From the NCBI GenBank assembly GCA_030832825.1, contig JAURIJ010000023.1, positions 1 through 45,548 on the forward strand: DNA of 45,548 nt, given 5' to 3'. This document shows positions 24,747-33,287 of the stretch, in pieces (within the stretch, counting starts at the first letter, position 1; each line of letters starts with the position of its first letter). A program made the position numbers and the translations under genes. Source of the DNA: Gammaproteobacteria bacterium. Lineage in GTDB: Bacteria > Pseudomonadota > Gammaproteobacteria > Pseudomonadales > Pseudohongiellaceae. The notes under the pieces were generated by a model. It saw only the letters and a program-made list of their open reading frames with translations. It was not told where the DNA came from and did not search any database.

Positions 24747-26290
24747 GCGCCGTCCGTCGCCCGCTGGGCGTGCTGTTCGCGGCCCTGCTGCTGGGCAGCT
24801 CCGCCCAAGCCCAGCCCAATCACATGGCCTCGGAAATCGGCCTGGGTGAGTGGCCCGATGACGTGCTGCGCGAGGACATGGACGGCGACGCCCGTCTCGA
24901 CCTGATCGTGCCGCACTGGAGCGCGGAGGCTGGACGCGAGCTGCTGGTCTACCTGCAGGACGCCGGCGGCCACTTCCCGGCCGAGCCCTCGCGCCGAGTG
25001 GAGATCAAGCCCGAGATCATCGCCTTCGCACTGGCTGACCTGCGCCCGGAACCCGGCCGCGAGCTGCTGCTGTTTGCGGGCAATGGTGTGTTCAGTCTCT
25101 CCTCCGCCATTGCCAGCTACACCGACAATCTGCGCCCGCTGTTCGACTGGCCGCTGGCCGCCTCGGTGCCCGACCGCCGCCGCGTGCTCTACCTGCCCGG
25201 CCTGCCGGACATGAACGGTGACGGCCATGCCGACCTGCTGCTGCCGGGCCGCGACGACTATGGCCTGTTCCTGGGCGGGCCGGACGAGCGCTTCACCCTC
25301 GCGCACCGCTTCAGCACGATCAATCAGGAACTCGACCCGGGCGAAGTGCCACTGGGCGGCGCGCGGCTCGACACGCAACTGGCGATCAACGAACGCCAGG
25401 GCATCGTGCTCAATGTGCGCGCGCTGGGAGCGAGTGCCTTCGAGGGCTTCCTGTCGTCCTGGCAGGACAGCGACACCACCACGCTGCTCGAAGCCGAGCA
25501 CTGGCAGCCGGCGGCGGTGGCCGCCCGCATGAACGACGATGATCAACAGGACATCGTGTTCATGAACATCGGCAATGACCTGTACGGCCAGATCAACATC
25601 CTGCAGCAGGATGCCGAGGGCGGCTTCGCCGCCACGCCTGACTGGCGCGGCCCCATCGACACGCGCGGCGACATTCGCCTGCTGGACGTCAACGGAGATG
25701 GCCGCTTGGACGTGCTGCGCATCCTCGACAATTCCAATGAATGGACCGTGCAGTTCCACCTGAACCAGAACGGCAGCTTCCGCCTCGACCAGCCCGACCA
25801 GGTCATGCGCTTCTCGGGGTATGACCTCACCCTGAGCGTCACCGACATCGCCGGAGACGGCCGCCCGGCGCTGAGCATCAGCTACTACACGATTCCGGTG
25901 GTCAATGCCGTGCGCAATGCCAGCATCGTGCGCTCGCAGCTGCTGTACGCCCCCGGCAGCGAGCCCGGCGAAGTCTTCAGCGCGCGGCCCGCGTTCCGGC
26001 TCGACGAGAATTTCTCTGCCGAGGCCGTGCGGGGCCTGTCGGCGCAGATCGATCTGCAGACCGATCTGGATGGCGACGGCCGCCGCGACGCCATCGCCCT
26101 GGCTCCGGACGGCACGCTGACAGCGCGGGCCATCGACGCCGGCCTGCAGTTTGCCGCCACCCCCTTCTGGCAGTACGTGCCCACCCGCTCCGTGTTGCGT
26201 TTCGACGTGCAGGACATGAACGGCGACGGGGTGGCCGATCTGCTGCTGTATCACTCCACCGCCATGACCCTGCTGGTATCCACGCCATGA
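24743..26290 (+). CDS. Secreted FG-GAP/VCBS-repeat propeller protein 1
   Basis: A 515-residue protein with a signal peptide ending S-S-A-Q-A-Q. It has at least five calcium-binding FG-GAP/VCBS loops of the D-x-D/N-G-D-x-x-x-D-L type: D-M-D-G-D-A-R-L-D-L, D-M-N-G-D-G-H-A-D-L, D-V-N-G-D-G-R-L-D-V, D-L-D-G-D-G-R-R-D-A and D-M-N-G-D-G-V-A-D-L. These are spaced as blades of a beta-propeller covering nearly the whole mature chain. No catalytic motif seen; such propellers bind ligands or proteins in the periplasm or at the surface. ATG 24743 overlaps the PDZ gene stop, and its own stop overlaps the next start (ATGA). Confidence 0.85.
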   Translation: MSAVRRPLGVLFAALLLGSSAQAQPNHMASEIGLGEWPDDVLREDMDGDARLDLIVPHWSAEAGRELLVYLQDAGGHFPAEPSRRVEIKPEIIAFALADLRPEPGRELLLFAGNGVFSLSSAIASYTDNLRPLFDWPLAASVPDRRRVLYLPGLPDMNGDGHADLLLPGRDDYGLFLGGPDERFTLAHRFSTINQELDPGEVPLGGARLDTQLAINERQGIVLNVRALGASAFEGFLSSWQDSDTTTLLEAEHWQPAAVAARMNDDDQQDIVFMNIGNDLYGQINILQQDAEGGFAATPDWRGPIDTRGDIRLLDVNGDGRLDVLRILDNSNEWTVQFHLNQNGSFRLDQPDQVMRFSGYDLTLSVTDIAGDGRPALSISYYTIPVVNAVRNASIVRSQLLYAPGSEPGEVFSARPAFRLDENFSAEAVRGLSAQIDLQTDLDGDGRRDAIALAPDGTLTARAIDAGLQFAATPFWQYVPTRSVLRFDVQDMNGDGVADLLLYHSTAMTLLVSTP

Positions 26291-27987
26291 CGCTGCTGAC
26301 CCGCCTGTTGCCGGCCCTGCTGCTGCCCCTGTCCTTGAGTCCCGCGCTGCTGGCGCAAGAGAGCGACACGCTGCCGGGTTATCGCAGCCTGCCTTTCACG
26401 TTGCCAGCCGACACCGAGCGACTGCTGCTGGTGGATGCCGATCAGGACGGCCTGACCGACGTGCTGGCCGTGGCTCCTTCGCGCTTCAGCCTGTATTTCC
26501 AGCGCACTTCTGCCACGGGCGGCGGCTTCGATTTCAGCGCGCCGGATACCGCCATCCAGCTCGAAGGCAGCAGCATCGGCTGGGAGCTGAGCGAGAACTA
26601 TCCGGATGCCGCTGGCGCGAGTCGCTTCTCCCTGCTCGCCCTGGTCGACGGCAGCCGCGTGCTGCAGTGGCCGATCCGCGAGCGCCAGTTCGCCGACCCG
26701 ATCGACGTGCTGAGCGGGCTCAGTGCTTTCGCTGGCGCGGGCGTCAACCGCCTGCATTTCTCCCGCGACATCAATGCCGACGGCCTGGATGACCTGATCA
26801 TTCCCGGTGCCGGCACCCTGCAGCTGTACATCCGCAACGCCGATGCCAGCTACCAGCCGCCGCTGGCCGTGCAGTCGGACATGCAGATCCGCACCAATCT
26901 GTTCGTGCGCCAGGGCATCGAGCGTGATGTCGGCCAGGCCCTGCGCATTCCGCTGGTGGCCTTGCGCGATGTGAACAGCGACGGCCAGCCGGACCTGATC
27001 TCGGAAACCGAGGAGCGTTTCGATGTCTTCCTGGCCAGTGGCAGCGGCGACTACTTCCCGCAGAGCCCGAGCTATTTCGTCGACCGGCTGGAGATTCGGG
27101 AACGCCTGGGCAATTTCGACTTCGACCAGCTCGACTTCGCCAATCTCACCGGCATGCTGTCACTGACCCACGAGGAGCTGCTGCAGGATGTCGACGGCGA
27201 CGGCATTGACGACTTCGTGCTGCGCGAAGGCGGCAAGGTCTCGCTGTTTTCCGGCACCACCACCGGCATGGATTTCAGTCAGCCGCGCCAGGTGTTGCGC
27301 TCCAGCGGCAATGTGCTCACCACCTTCCTGCACGACGAGAACGAGGACGGCCGGCCGGACCTCTGGCTGTGGCGCGTGGAGTCGATCTCGGTGGGCGATC
27401 TGTTCCTCTGGCTGGCCATCGCCGGCTCCATCAATGTCGAGGCCTTCGTCTACCCGAACGAGGGCGAGAGTTTCGCCCGCCGGCCCTCGCGTCAGCTGAC
27501 GGTGGCGCTGAAGTTCCCCTCGGCGGTGCGCATGCTCAGCTCCGCCATCGACATCCGCGAGCAGGCCCGGGCACTCGAAGAGGCGACGATCCTGCCTACG
27601 GCCATCGCGCAGATCGGCGGCGTGGAATCCACCCGTGACCTTCTGGTGCTGCTGGAGGATCAGGTGCAGGTGTTCATGGGCAGCATGGACGCGCCGGCAG
27701 CGGCGCCGGACGATCAGTTCCTGGCCTCGCTGGACTACAGCCGCAACCGCAACGAGTACGAGATCGACATCCGCCGCTTCATCGACGAATTCGAGATCGA
27801 GCAGAACAGCGAGCTGCGCCGAGTCGAAGGCCGCACGCCCGAGCACCGGCTGGCGTTGCCCGTTGCCATGCGCAATGGCGAGCTGCAGGTGGCCAGCCTC
27901 AACGGCGATGTCCACGACGACGTGTTCGTCTTCCTGCAGCGCGGCCGCGAATCATTGAGCGGCCTGCTGCTGCTCTCGGAGCCCTGA
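26287..27987 (+). CDS. Secreted FG-GAP/VCBS-repeat propeller protein 2
   Basis: A 566-residue protein, distantly similar in plan to the preceding gene, with a signal peptide (MTLLTRLLPALLLPLSLSPA, then L-L-A-Q). FG-GAP-type loops: D-A-D-Q-D-G-L-T-D-V, D-I-N-A-D-G-L-D-D-L, D-V-N-S-D-G-Q-P-D-L, D-V-D-G-D-G-I-D-D-F and D-E-N-E-D-G-R-P-D-L, with a degenerate last loop near the C-terminus. It contains a longer linker between the fifth and sixth loops (about residues 370-530). It is the last gene of the overlapping run. A pair of non-identical propellers in one operon suggests a hetero-complex, which is inference. Confidence 0.85.
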   Translation: MTLLTRLLPALLLPLSLSPALLAQESDTLPGYRSLPFTLPADTERLLLVDADQDGLTDVLAVAPSRFSLYFQRTSATGGGFDFSAPDTAIQLEGSSIGWELSENYPDAAGASRFSLLALVDGSRVLQWPIRERQFADPIDVLSGLSAFAGAGVNRLHFSRDINADGLDDLIIPGAGTLQLYIRNADASYQPPLAVQSDMQIRTNLFVRQGIERDVGQALRIPLVALRDVNSDGQPDLISETEERFDVFLASGSGDYFPQSPSYFVDRLEIRERLGNFDFDQLDFANLTGMLSLTHEELLQDVDGDGIDDFVLREGGKVSLFSGTTTGMDFSQPRQVLRSSGNVLTTFLHDENEDGRPDLWLWRVESISVGDLFLWLAIAGSINVEAFVYPNEGESFARRPSRQLTVALKFPSAVRMLSSAIDIREQARALEEATILPTAIAQIGGVESTRDLLVLLEDQVQVFMGSMDAPAAAPDDQFLASLDYSRNRNEYEIDIRRFIDEFEIEQNSELRRVEGRTPEHRLALPVAMRNGELQVASLNGDVHDDVFVFLQRGRESLSGLLLLSEP

Positions 27988-27989
27988 TG

Positions 27990-28098
27990 CAGACCATGAT
28001 GCCGGACACACTCGACAAGCAGCACCGGGACCAGGACTGATCCAGGTCATCCCCTGCCACACCGCCTCCGGGCATACAATCGCCGGCATCATGGTCTG
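27990..28098. repeat. Perfect 16-bp inverted repeat, arms 77 bp apart
   Basis: CAGACCATGATGCCGG at 27990-28005 returns as its exact reverse complement at 28083-28098. The left arm starts three bases after the propeller-2 stop; the right arm lies just before the remains of the SulP gene. The 77 bp between them are not themselves palindromic. This could be a large stem-loop ending the operon, or a rearrangement scar. No T-tract follows. Confidence 0.6.
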
Positions 28099-28144
28099 AA
28101 GAGGCACGCCGCTGCCCAGCCGTCGTCATCTGTTTCCCCTGTAG

Positions 28145-29518
28145 TTCGCCCACGCCCTGCGTGAGAGCGTGCTGCGCGAACCCTATTCCCGGCAGCGCTT
28201 CGGCCAGGATGCCCTGGCGGGACTCACCGTCGGGATCATCTCCATTCCGCTGGCCATGGCGCTGGCCATCGCCAGTGGCGTGGCGCCGCAGTACGGTCTC
28301 TACACCGCCATCATCGCCGGCTTCCTGATCGCGCTGGCCGGAGGTTCGCGCTACAGCGTGTCCGGACCGACCGCCGCCTTCGTCGTCATTCTCTACCCCA
28401 TCGCCCAGACCTGGGGCCTGGGCGGCCTGCTGGTGGCCACGATGATGTCGGGCGTCATCCTGGTGGGCATGGCCCTGCTGCGGCTGGGGCGGCTGATCCA
28501 GTACATTCCGGAGTCGGTCGTGCTGGGCTTCACCGCCGGCATCGCGGTGGTGATCGTGACGCTGCAGCTGAAGGATCTCTTCGGCCTGCCCATCGACGAG
28601 ATGCCCGAGCACTTCATCGACAAACTGCAGGTGCTGGTCGGCCAGGCCGGGGCCGTGCATCTGCCGAGCGTTGCCGTGGCCGCCCTGACACTGACGGTGA
28701 TGCTGCTGTGGCCGCGCCTGCGCACGCCGGTGCCGGCGCATTTGCCGGCGATCCTGCTGGCGAGCCTCGCCGCCTTGCTGCTGGCGGGCGCGGGACACCC
28801 GGTGGAGACCATCGGCTCGCGCTTCAGCTACACCCTGGGCGATGGCAGCCCCGGCGCGGGCATTCCGCCCGTGCTGCCCCTGCTGCAATGGCCCTGGCTG
28901 CGCGAGGGCGCTGACGGCGCGCCGATCCTCTGGAGCTGGCAAGCGGTGCAGGCGCTGCTGCTGATGGTGGCCTGGAACATGAGCGAGGCCCCCAAGGCCG
29001 TGCATCTGCTGCGCAAGGCGCCGGGCAGCGATGTGCTGGTGTTCCTGACCTGTTTCACGCTGACGGTGGTGTTCGACATGGTGATCGCCATCGGCATGGT
29101 GCTGGCGGCGCTGCTGTTCATGAAGGAGATCGCCGACATGACCCGCGTGGCAGACATCAGCGAGAACCGTCGCCTGGTGAGCGAGCCGCCCCCTGACGGG
29201 TGGTGCATCCTCTAGATCAGTGACCCGCTGTTCTTCGCCGCCGCCGATCGCGTCTTCGGGGAAATCGCCGCCGGCTGCGGCGCCCGCAAGGGCATCGTGC
29301 TCTATCTGGACGGCGTGCCGATCCTGGATGCGGGCGGTCTGGCGGCGCTGGAGCGTCTGGTGGCGCAGTGCCGCATGAACGGCACGCAATTGATCCTGAC
29401 CGACCTGCAGTTCCAGCCCCTCAAGACCCTTGCCCGCGCCGGCGTGACGCCCATCCCGGGCGTGCTGCAGTTTGCGCCAACCCTGGGGGAGGCACTGAGC
29501 TCAGTCAGCGGCAGATGA
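28145..29518 (+). pseudogene. SulP-family anion transporter with STAS domain, broken
   Basis: Matches the SulP (DauA/YchM-like) family: A-L-R-E-S-V-L-R-E-P-Y-S-R-Q-R-F-G-Q-D, then G-I-I-S-I-P-L-A-M-A-L-A-I-A-S-G-V and a C-terminal STAS domain (L-Y-L-D-G-V-P-I-L-D-A-G-G-L). Three lesions are visible. A TAG at 28142-28144 interrupts the N-terminus. An in-frame join near 28941-28970 runs W-Q-A-V-Q straight into A-L-L-L-M-V-A-W-N-M-S-E-A and loses about 100 residues, including the A-T-A-A-I-A-R-S-x-x-N helices. A TAG at 29213-29215 separates transporter from STAS. The usual length is about 550 residues. Substrate of the ancestral protein (sulphate, bicarbonate, dicarboxylate) cannot be told. Confidence 0.85.
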
Positions 29519-29689
29519 ATCGCTGCCCTCCCCCTCCGGCCTGCGCAGCCGCCCCTCCCGCCGCAGGGATTCGCGCAGCACATACTCGATCTGGCCGTTG
29601 AGCGAGCGCAGATCGTCGTCGGCCCAGCGCTGCATGGCCTCCAGCACGGCGGGGTTGATGCGCAGGGGATACGACTTGCGTTCACTCAT
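29501..29689 (-). CDS. Arc-type ribbon-helix-helix DNA-binding protein
   Basis: A 62-residue protein: the ribbon S-Y-P-L-R-I-N-P, then helices V-L-E-A-M-Q-R-W-A-D-D-D-L-R-S-L and N-G-Q-I-E-Y-V-L-R-E-S-L-R-R-E. This is the Arc/MetJ-class fold, with N-x-Q-I-E in the second helix as in Arc. The C-terminal tail is acidic and charged. Its ATG overlaps the stop of the SPFH gene (TGATG), so the two form one operon. It probably represses that operon through the palindrome at 30586-30602. The last 18 bp overlap the end of the SulP pseudogene on the other strand. Confidence 0.85.
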   Translation of the reverse strand: MSERKSYPLRINPAVLEAMQRWADDDLRSLNGQIEYVLRESLRREGRLRRPEGEGSDSSAAD

Positions 29690-30552
29690 CAGTACAGACT
29701 GCCTGCGTTCACCACCGGCTGGGTGGCCCGGTCAGAGCACAGCACCACCAGCAGATTGCTCACCATCTGGGCGCGCCGCTCGTTGTCCAGCTCGACCACT
29801 CCGCGCTCGCTCAGGGAATCCAGCGCCTGCTGCACCATGCCCACCGCGCCGTCCACCAGGCGTTCGCGGGCGCTGATGATGGCCCCGGCCTGCTGCCGCT
29901 GCAGCATCGCGCCGGCGATCTCGGGCGCATAGGCCAGGTGGCTGATGCGGGCCTCCAGCACCTCGATGCCGGCCTGGTTCAGGCGCTCCGAGAGTTGCTG
30001 CGCCAGGTCGTGGGAGATCTCGCTGGCGTGGCTGCGCAGGGCGATGGGGTGCTCGGGCGTGGGGTCGTAGGGATAGGCGGTGGCCATCGCGCGCAGGGCC
30101 GACTCCGCCTGGATGTGCACGAAGCTCTCGTAGTCATCCACGTTGTAGACCGCCTCGGCCGAGTCCAGCACCTTCCACACCACCACCGAGGCGATCTCGA
30201 TGGGGCTGCCCTCCAGCTCGTTCACCTTGAGCTTGCCGGACTCGAAATTGCGCACCCGCAGCGACACCTTGCGCGGCCGGTAGAACGGGTTCTGAAAGCG
30301 CAGGCCCTGGTCCTTCACCGTGCCGACATACTTGCCGAACAGGCTGAGCACCGCGGACTGATTGGGCTCCACCATGAAGAAGCCCTTGTAGCAGAGCACG
30401 CTGCCGACGATCAGCACCACGGCGCTGCGCTGACCGGACAGGCTGCCGCCCTCCAGGGACGTGAGCAGCAGCGAGACGGCGTAGAGGAACACGCAGACCA
30501 GGATGATGGCCATGGGAATGCCAGGCAGCGAGCCGATGTTGTTTTCTTTCAT
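29689..30552 (-). CDS. SPFH/band-7 (stomatin-prohibitin) membrane protein
   Basis: A 287-residue protein. Two hydrophobic segments (about residues 12-32 and 42-60) anchor an SPFH domain that starts G-F-F-M-V-E-P-N-Q-S-A-V-L-S-L-F-G-K-Y and includes G-L-R-F-Q-N-P-F-Y. A helical region follows, with A-P-E-I-A-G-A-M-L-Q-R-Q-Q-A-G-A-I-I-S-A-R-E. These proteins form oligomeric cages or rafts in the inner membrane and often modulate proteases or channels. The start has AGGAGA nine bases upstream. Cotranscribed with the Arc-type regulator, a pairing seen in many proteobacteria. No NfeD partner is present here. Confidence 0.9.
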   Translation of the reverse strand: MKENNIGSLPGIPMAIILVCVFLYAVSLLLTSLEGGSLSGQRSAVVLIVGSVLCYKGFFMVEPNQSAVLSLFGKYVGTVKDQGLRFQNPFYRPRKVSLRVRNFESGKLKVNELEGSPIEIASVVVWKVLDSAEAVYNVDDYESFVHIQAESALRAMATAYPYDPTPEHPIALRSHASEISHDLAQQLSERLNQAGIEVLEARISHLAYAPEIAGAMLQRQQAGAIISARERLVDGAVGMVQQALDSLSERGVVELDNERRAQMVSNLLVVLCSDRATQPVVNAGSLY

Positions 30553-30585
30553 GAGCAGGGTCTCCTGTGGAAGTCAAGGCAAGTA

Positions 30586-30602
30586 GATATCATTATGATA
30601 TC
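30586..30602. promoter_or_regulatory. Perfect 17-bp palindrome, candidate operator of the SPFH-Arc operon
   Basis: GATATCATTATGATATC is a perfect odd palindrome (8-bp arms about a central T), 34 bp upstream of the SPFH start codon and overlapping the expected promoter zone. Arc/MetJ-class proteins bind as paired dimers to short inverted half-sites, and the operon encodes such a protein. Autoregulation is therefore the simplest reading. The palindrome is strikingly AT-rich against its surroundings. Confidence 0.65.
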
Positions 30603-30716
30603 CATTGGCAAGCTCGCTTCGTCGCAGATCGACCTCGCGCGACGGCAGAATTCACCGCCACGGGTCCGCTGAGGTAAGCTTCCCGGCGAGCACTGCCACC
30701 CCAATCTGGTCACCAA

Positions 30717-31654
30717 ATGAGCAAACTCATGTCCAAACGCCCTGCATCAGCACGCACCGACCGGCGTCGCTGGCCGCTGCTGGCCCTGCTCTCTCTTACA
30801 TCGCCCCTTGCCGCGCAGGCCGACCCGTTCGCAGATCTGCAGCTGGGCGTGCAGCGCGACGACAATGCCACGCGCGCCTTCCTGGACAGCGACACCTACG
30901 CGGACAGCAGCGCCGCGCTGACGCTCAGCGGCGGCCAGTTCTTCCAGCTGCAGGCCTCGCGCACCGCCACCGTGTTCGCCAGCCTCAACGCCACACGCTT
31001 TGCCGATCTGCCCGGTCTGCACAGCAATGCCATCACGCTGGGGGGAAGTCTCACGCAGAAATTCGGTCTGGGCGCCTATGCGCCGGCCGTGGCGGCCCGA
31101 TTGAGCTGGCGCCACCACGACAGTCACAGTCAGACGCGGGACCGCGAGCTGCTGAGCCTGGAACTGGACTACAGCTAGCGCCTGTCGCCCGCCTGGGCCG
31201 TGACCCTCGGCACTGGGCTGGATGCCAGCAAGGGCCTGCATGACGCCCAGCGCCACGCCAGCCTCTACAGCACGCGCAATGACATCTTCGACTTCAATCA
31301 AGGAGGTGTGCTGGCCAGTGCGGAATACACCTTCGCCAATTACGCCACGCTCACGACGGGCTATACCTGGACGGACGGCTGCACCGTCTTCAGTGCCTTG
31401 GCGCCCAATCCGGGGCTGGGCGCTCTGTGCGCGCCCTGACCTCGGACCATGCCGTGCGTCCGCCGCCCGGCCGCAAGCAGGTGGCCTATGCGTTGCCAAC
31501 GAAGACACATGAATTGCGTCTGGACTACAGTCTGCCGTTCGGGCGCAACAGTGCCGTGAGCAGGGGCGTGGGCCGGCAGTTCATCAAGGCGAATCGCGGA
31601 GTGTATTGCCGGAACACCCACCTCAGCCTGAGCCTCGTGCACATCCTGCGCTGA
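30717..31654 (+). pseudogene. Beta-barrel outer-membrane protein gene, broken
   Basis: The frame opening at ATG 30717 encodes a signal peptide (ends L-A-A-Q-A-D) and amphipathic barrel strands (A-D-L-Q-L-G-V-Q-R-D-D-N-A-T-R, A-A-L-T-L-S-G-G-Q-F-F-Q-L). A TAG at 31176-31178 stops it after 153 codons. The same frame continues with more strands (W-A-V-T-L-G-T-G-L-D-A-S) to a stop near 31437. A frameshift around there places the C-terminal part (H-E-L-R-L-D-Y-S-L-P-F-G-R) in another frame ending at 31654. The parent family is an uncharacterised periplasmic/outer-membrane barrel; I cannot name it. Two lesions make it a pseudogene. Confidence 0.72.
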
Positions 31655-31694
31655 GCAGGCGGCACGGGCCCGGGCCGGGCCGGGCCGGGGAAGC

Positions 31695-32381
31695 TCAGCG
31701 CTTGACGAACTTCAGCGTCATGCGGTCGCTCTCGCCGATGGCCAGGTACTTCGCGCGATCGGCCTCACTCACGTTCTGCAGCGTGGGCGGCAGGTTCCAC
31801 ACGCCGCCCGGGTGATCCTTGGTGTCCAGCGGGTTGGCATTGATCTCGGAGCGTGCCTCCAGCGCGAAACCGTTGGCCTGCATCAGGTCGATGACCTGCT
31901 GCTCCAGAATGTAGCCGCGGCCGGCCACGAATGGCACGTCCGCGTCATGGCGATGGTCCACCAGACCGACCACCCCACCCGGCTTGAGCGCTGCATGCCA
32001 GGCCTGCACCATGGCGGCGGCATCTCCCCCCATCCAGTTGTGGGCATTGCGGAAGTCCAGGATCACGTCCACCGTGCCGGCCGCTGCCGGAATCTCGGCC
32101 GAGCGGGCCGGGATCAGGGTGCCGCCATTGGCGAGGTAGGGCGTCAGGATCTCGGTGTACCAGCCGCCACCCGGGAACATCTCGACGACGGTATGGGTGG
32201 GCTGCACGCCGAAGAAGCTCAGCGTCTCGTAGGGGTGGCGGTAGACATCGCGAGCCTTGTTGGCCTCGGAGCGCTGAGGGTTGTCGATGGCCATCATCAG
32301 CGCATGGTTGTGTCCCTGCTGCGCCTGGGCGCCGACGAGTGAGCAGAGGCTCAACGCGACGAGTGCCAGTATCTTCTTCAT
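31695..32381 (-). CDS. Exported class I SAM methyltransferase-like protein (COG4798 type)
   Basis: A 228-residue protein with a signal peptide (MKKILALVALSLCSLVGAQA). It has a methyltransferase core of the secreted 'predicted methyltransferase' group: V-V-E-M-F-P-G-G-G-W-Y-T-E-I-L (SAM loop), D-V-I-L-D-F-R-N-A-H-N-W-M and L-K-P-G-G-V-V-G-L-V-D-H-R. The family usually has some 40-50 more residues between Y-T-E-I-L-x-P-Y-L and the D-V-x-x-x-F-R-N segment. Here these are separated by only about 27 residues, so an in-frame deletion is possible. Start 32381 has GGAG upstream. It is divergent from hupE. The role of exported methyltransferases of this group is unclear. Confidence 0.78.
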   Translation of the reverse strand: MKKILALVALSLCSLVGAQAQQGHNHALMMAIDNPQRSEANKARDVYRHPYETLSFFGVQPTHTVVEMFPGGGWYTEILTPYLANGGTLIPARSAEIPAAAGTVDVILDFRNAHNWMGGDAAAMVQAWHAALKPGGVVGLVDHRHDADVPFVAGRGYILEQQVIDLMQANGFALEARSEINANPLDTKDHPGGVWNLPPTLQNVSEADRAKYLAIGESDRMTLKFVKR

Positions 32382-32510
32382 GAGGTAATCTCCTGTGGCC
32401 CCTGCGGGCGTGCGTGGTTGACGTGCCCGAGGCACGCAGGCAAAGACCCGCGAGCGCCCAGGTTTCGTGCACGCAGCACCCCACGGACTGAATTTCTACG
32501 AGGAATGCCG

Positions 32511-33287
32511 ATGCCCGCCCCACGAGTCACCCGCCCTGCCCGTCTGCTGGCCGGCCTGTTCTGCCTGGTGGCGCTGCCCGCAGTGGCCCACGATGTCTCG
32601 CCCGTCGCACGCGAACGCATGCAGAGCGGCGGCATCCTGGACTATATCTGGACCGGCGCGGAGCACATGCTCACCGGCTACGATCACCTGCTGTTCCTGT
32701 TCGGCGTCATGTTTTTCCTGACCCGCTTCATGGACATCCTCAAGTTCGTCACCGCCTTCACCCTTGGCCACACCCTCACCCTGGTCTTCGCCACCTTCGC
32801 CGGCATCACAGCCGATCACTACCTGATCGACGCCGTCATCGCCGTGACCGTGATGTACAAGGGCTTCGAGAACCTGGACGGCTTTCGGCGCTGGATAGGC
32901 ACGGCGGCACCGCCCCTGCTGGCGATGGTGTTCAGTTTCGGCCTGATCCACGGCTTCGGCCTGTCCGCCCGGCTGCAGGACCTGACACTGGGCGACGAGA
33001 GCGGCCTGCTGGGCAAGATCCTGTTCTTCAATCTGGGCGTGGAGCTGGGCCAGATCGCGGCCTTGCTGGTGATGGGCGTGGTCATTCGCGCCTGGCAGCA
33101 GACCACGGTCTGGGAGCCGGTCACGCGCATCTGCAACGGCCTGCTGGTGTTCTTCGGCTTCCTGTTGCTGCTCTACCAGCTGCACGGCTATCTGCACGAA
33201 CAGGGCCATGTGCACGGCCCCGCCACAACGACCGAGGCGGCCGGCGTGCCGCACAGCCACGACGGAGGGCCGCTGCATGTTCACTAG
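32511..33287 (+). CDS. HupE/UreJ-family membrane protein
   Basis: A 258-residue protein with a signal peptide (ends A-V-A-H) and about six membrane helices. The HupE/UreJ signatures are G-x-x-H-M-L-T-G-Y-D-H-L-L-F-L, F-T-L-G-H-T-L-T-L and F-G-L-I-H-G-F-G-L-S. The conserved His/Asp residues are thought to bind Ni2+ or another divalent metal. The C-terminal tail is His rich (H-E-Q-G-H-V-H-G and H-S-H-D-G-G-P-L-H-V-H), consistent with metal handling. ATG 32511 is chosen over one two codons upstream because GAGGA is better spaced. Overlaps the next gene by 11 bp. No hydrogenase or urease genes are nearby, so the metal substrate is open. Confidence 0.9.
   Translation: MPAPRVTRPARLLAGLFCLVALPAVAHDVSPVARERMQSGGILDYIWTGAEHMLTGYDHLLFLFGVMFFLTRFMDILKFVTAFTLGHTLTLVFATFAGITADHYLIDAVIAVTVMYKGFENLDGFRRWIGTAAPPLLAMVFSFGLIHGFGLSARLQDLTLGDESGLLGKILFFNLGVELGQIAALLVMGVVIRAWQQTTVWEPVTRICNGLLVFFGFLLLLYQLHGYLHEQGHVHGPATTTEAAGVPHSHDGGPLHVH

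Noticed and set aside
31666-31690. Four near-perfect GGGCC units between convergent genes
   Set aside because: Short low-complexity run; could assist termination but shows no clear stem with a T-tract and no other signal.
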